Shown piece after piece: positions 7,832 through 9,037 of a stretch of DNA of 9,037 nucleotides; within the stretch, counting starts at the first letter, position 1; each line of letters starts with the position of its first letter. The DNA is from Chryseosolibacter sp966095595 (GTDB taxonomy: Bacteria; Bacteroidota; Bacteroidia; Cytophagales; Cyclobacteriaceae), in assembly GCA_966095595.1 (NCBI GenBank), contig CBHTUB010000234.1:1-9037 (forward strand), given 5' to 3'. The position numbers and the translations under genes are program-made. The notes below the pieces were generated by a model. It saw only the letters and a program-made list of their open reading frames with translations. It was not told the origin of the DNA and searched no databases.

Positions 7832-9037
7832 TTAAAGATCAATCTGAAGTCCAACCATGTAAACGCGCTGAACAGGATAACCCAGGCCATTACCTCCCAT
7901 TTCAACATCCCACAAATCGAATTTGCTGAATGCCCACAGGTTGTTGGCCGAGAAGTAAAGCCGCGGCTTCGCGTTGGCCAACTTTGCGATTGTCGGGAAC
8001 GTATATCCAACGGTAACTGTCTTCAGGCGCACAAAGCTTCCGTTCCTCAACCACCATGTAGAAGGCTGTATGTTGTTCACCTCGATCTTGTCGCTGAGGC
8101 GCGGCCAGAGCGCGTATGGATCCTGATTCTCTTCAGACCAGTGGCTGTCGTGTATGGCCTGTAGCTCTCCGCTCTGCAGTCCCGTGCCAGGAATCATATT
8201 ACCGGTATTGGTGTCGAAACCTGCGAACTGTATAAATGGCGCGGTCTTTACAGGATCAATGAAGAACGACGTTCTCGCAACACCCTGGAACATGAATCCA
8301 AAGTCCCAGTTCTTGTAGTTGATCGAAGGACCGATACCATATATGATCTCGGGAACACGTGGATGTCCGATGGGAACCATGTCATCCGGTGTGATCTTGC
8401 CATCGCCGGTCACGTCGCGGTACTTGATGTCGCCGCCCATTGCGTGGCTTGTTCCATACACTGGATTTATGAAAGTCTGATCCGGTGAATTTCGAACTTC
8501 TTCATCATCGACAAATAAACGTTCTGCGATATAACCCCATGACTGATCAAAGGGCAGTCCAACCGCGCTAAGATGCTGAAGCTCGGGACTATATTGGAGC
8601 TCTGCCTTTTTCAGCACTTTGCTTCTCGAGTAAGTAAAGGTACCGGACAAGGTAGCCGTGAGGTTGGAGTATTGCTTTGTATACACCATGCTTACGTCTA
8701 CACCTTTGGTTTCTCCTGAGCCATAGTTGGCGGCCACCGTGGTCAGCAATCCCTGTGCTGATTCGACGTTAGGATTTGTCTGATAAATGTTGGTACGAGT
8801 CGTCTTGAATGCATTGACTACGAAGGATAGCGAGTTGAACAAAGTCATGTCCACTCCCAGGTTGAGCTGCTTCGACTTTTCCCATGACACGTTGTTGTTG
8901 CCGTATCGAAGTACTGCATAGCCATTTTTTCTCGTCAGGTCGGTTCCAAGCTGATCGCCGAACTGTGCACCATAGAATGAAGAATTCGCGTCTACGTTTG
9001 ACAGATAGAAGAATCGGTCGTTGAGGTTACCAATTTG
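7832..9037 (-). CDS. SusC-like TonB-dependent outer-membrane transporter, C-terminal part (5' end outside window)
   Basis: This is the C-terminal 401 residues of a SusC/RagA-family TonB-dependent transporter, the outer-membrane pore that imports oligosaccharides together with a SusD-like lid. The frame is open to the window edge, so the gene continues upstream; family members are usually about 1000 residues. The GTG at 8890 is an internal valine codon, not a start: it sits inside NNNVSWEKSKQLNLGVD, which matches the family's conserved 'WE..KQ.N.G.D' strand. Other family marks are alternating beta-barrel strands, GDIKYRDVTGDGKITPDD (an Asp-rich loop typical of SusC proteins), PIGHPRVPEIIYGIG, and the closing strand VYMVGLQIDL. 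The last residue is Leu, where an aromatic residue is common. The signal peptide, carboxypeptidase-like domain and plug lie outside the window. A SusD-like gene follows after 72 nt, which is the canonical arrangement. The substrate cannot be deduced. Confidence 0.95.
   Translation of the reverse strand, partial: QIGNLNDRFFYLSNVDANSSFYGAQFGDQLGTDLTRKNGYAVLRYGNNNVSWEKSKQLNLGVDMTLFNSLSFVVNAFKTTRTNIYQTNPNVESAQGLLTTVAANYGSGETKGVDVSMVYTKQYSNLTATLSGTFTYSRSKVLKKAELQYSPELQHLSAVGLPFDQSWGYIAERLFVDDEEVRNSPDQTFINPVYGTSHAMGGDIKYRDVTGDGKITPDDMVPIGHPRVPEIIYGIGPSINYKNWDFGFMFQGVARTSFFIDPVKTAPFIQFAGFDTNTGNMIPGTGLQSGELQAIHDSHWSEENQDPYALWPRLSDKIEVNNIQPSTWWLRNGSFVRLKTVTVGYTFPTIAKLANAKPRLYFSANNLWAFSKFDLWDVEMGGNGLGYPVQRVYMVGLQIDL

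Noticed and set aside
7832..8890. GTG at 8890 as the start of a short 352-residue gene
   Set aside because: The frame stays open to the window edge and codes for SusC-like sequence upstream (NGYAVLRYGNNN). The GTG is an internal valine in the conserved SWEKSKQLN strand, so the gene is cut by the window and not truncated.
1..9037. CRISPR array, IS element, tRNA or rRNA
   Set aside because: No spaced direct repeats, transposase-like frame, terminal inverted repeats around a gene, or tRNA/rRNA-like sequence was seen.

Overview
The window looks like part of a polysaccharide utilization locus (PUL) from a member of the Bacteroidota. Three things point there: a SusC-like/SusD-like pair, lipoproteins of the DUF4959/DUF4998/DUF5000 type found almost only in that phylum, and a type IX secretion (T9SS) C-terminal sorting domain on the last gene. 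T9SS substrates are scarce in gut Bacteroides and common in free-living Cytophagales, Chitinophagales and Flavobacteriia, so an environmental polymer degrader is the better guess. The exact taxon cannot be read from the sequence.

All five genes lie on the minus strand and are read from right to left. (1) 9037-7832 is the C-terminal 401 residues of a SusC-like TonB-dependent transporter whose 5' part lies outside the window. (2) 7759-5777 is a complete SusD-like lipoprotein. (3) 5763-4540 is a DUF4959 + DUF5126 + DUF5000 lipoprotein. (4) 4483-3197 is a DUF4998 lipoprotein with a DUF5000/F5/8 type C-like end. (5) 2939-141 is a large secreted protein with a glycoside-hydrolase-like (beta/alpha)8 region, a ricin-type lectin domain, an FN3 domain, a LamG/concanavalin-like domain and a T9SS sorting domain.

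Gaps between genes 1-4 are 72, 13 and 56 nt, consistent with one transcript. The gap before gene 5 is 257 nt and holds a perfect 7-bp inverted repeat, so gene 5 may have its own promoter or regulation. A perfect 13-bp hairpin at 1-29, downstream of gene 5, may end the operon.

Inferred working model: the SusD-like protein and the two discoidin-type lipoproteins capture a glycan at the cell surface, the T9SS-secreted multidomain enzyme cuts or holds it, and the SusC-like pore imports the oligosaccharides. No regulator (hybrid two-component system, SusR-like protein or ECF sigma/anti-sigma pair), sulfatase or second hydrolase is visible. The substrate cannot be named from this window. No tRNA, rRNA, IS element or CRISPR array was seen. 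The least described part is the catalytic region of gene 5, which has clan GH-A-like motifs but no CAZy family I can assign with confidence.
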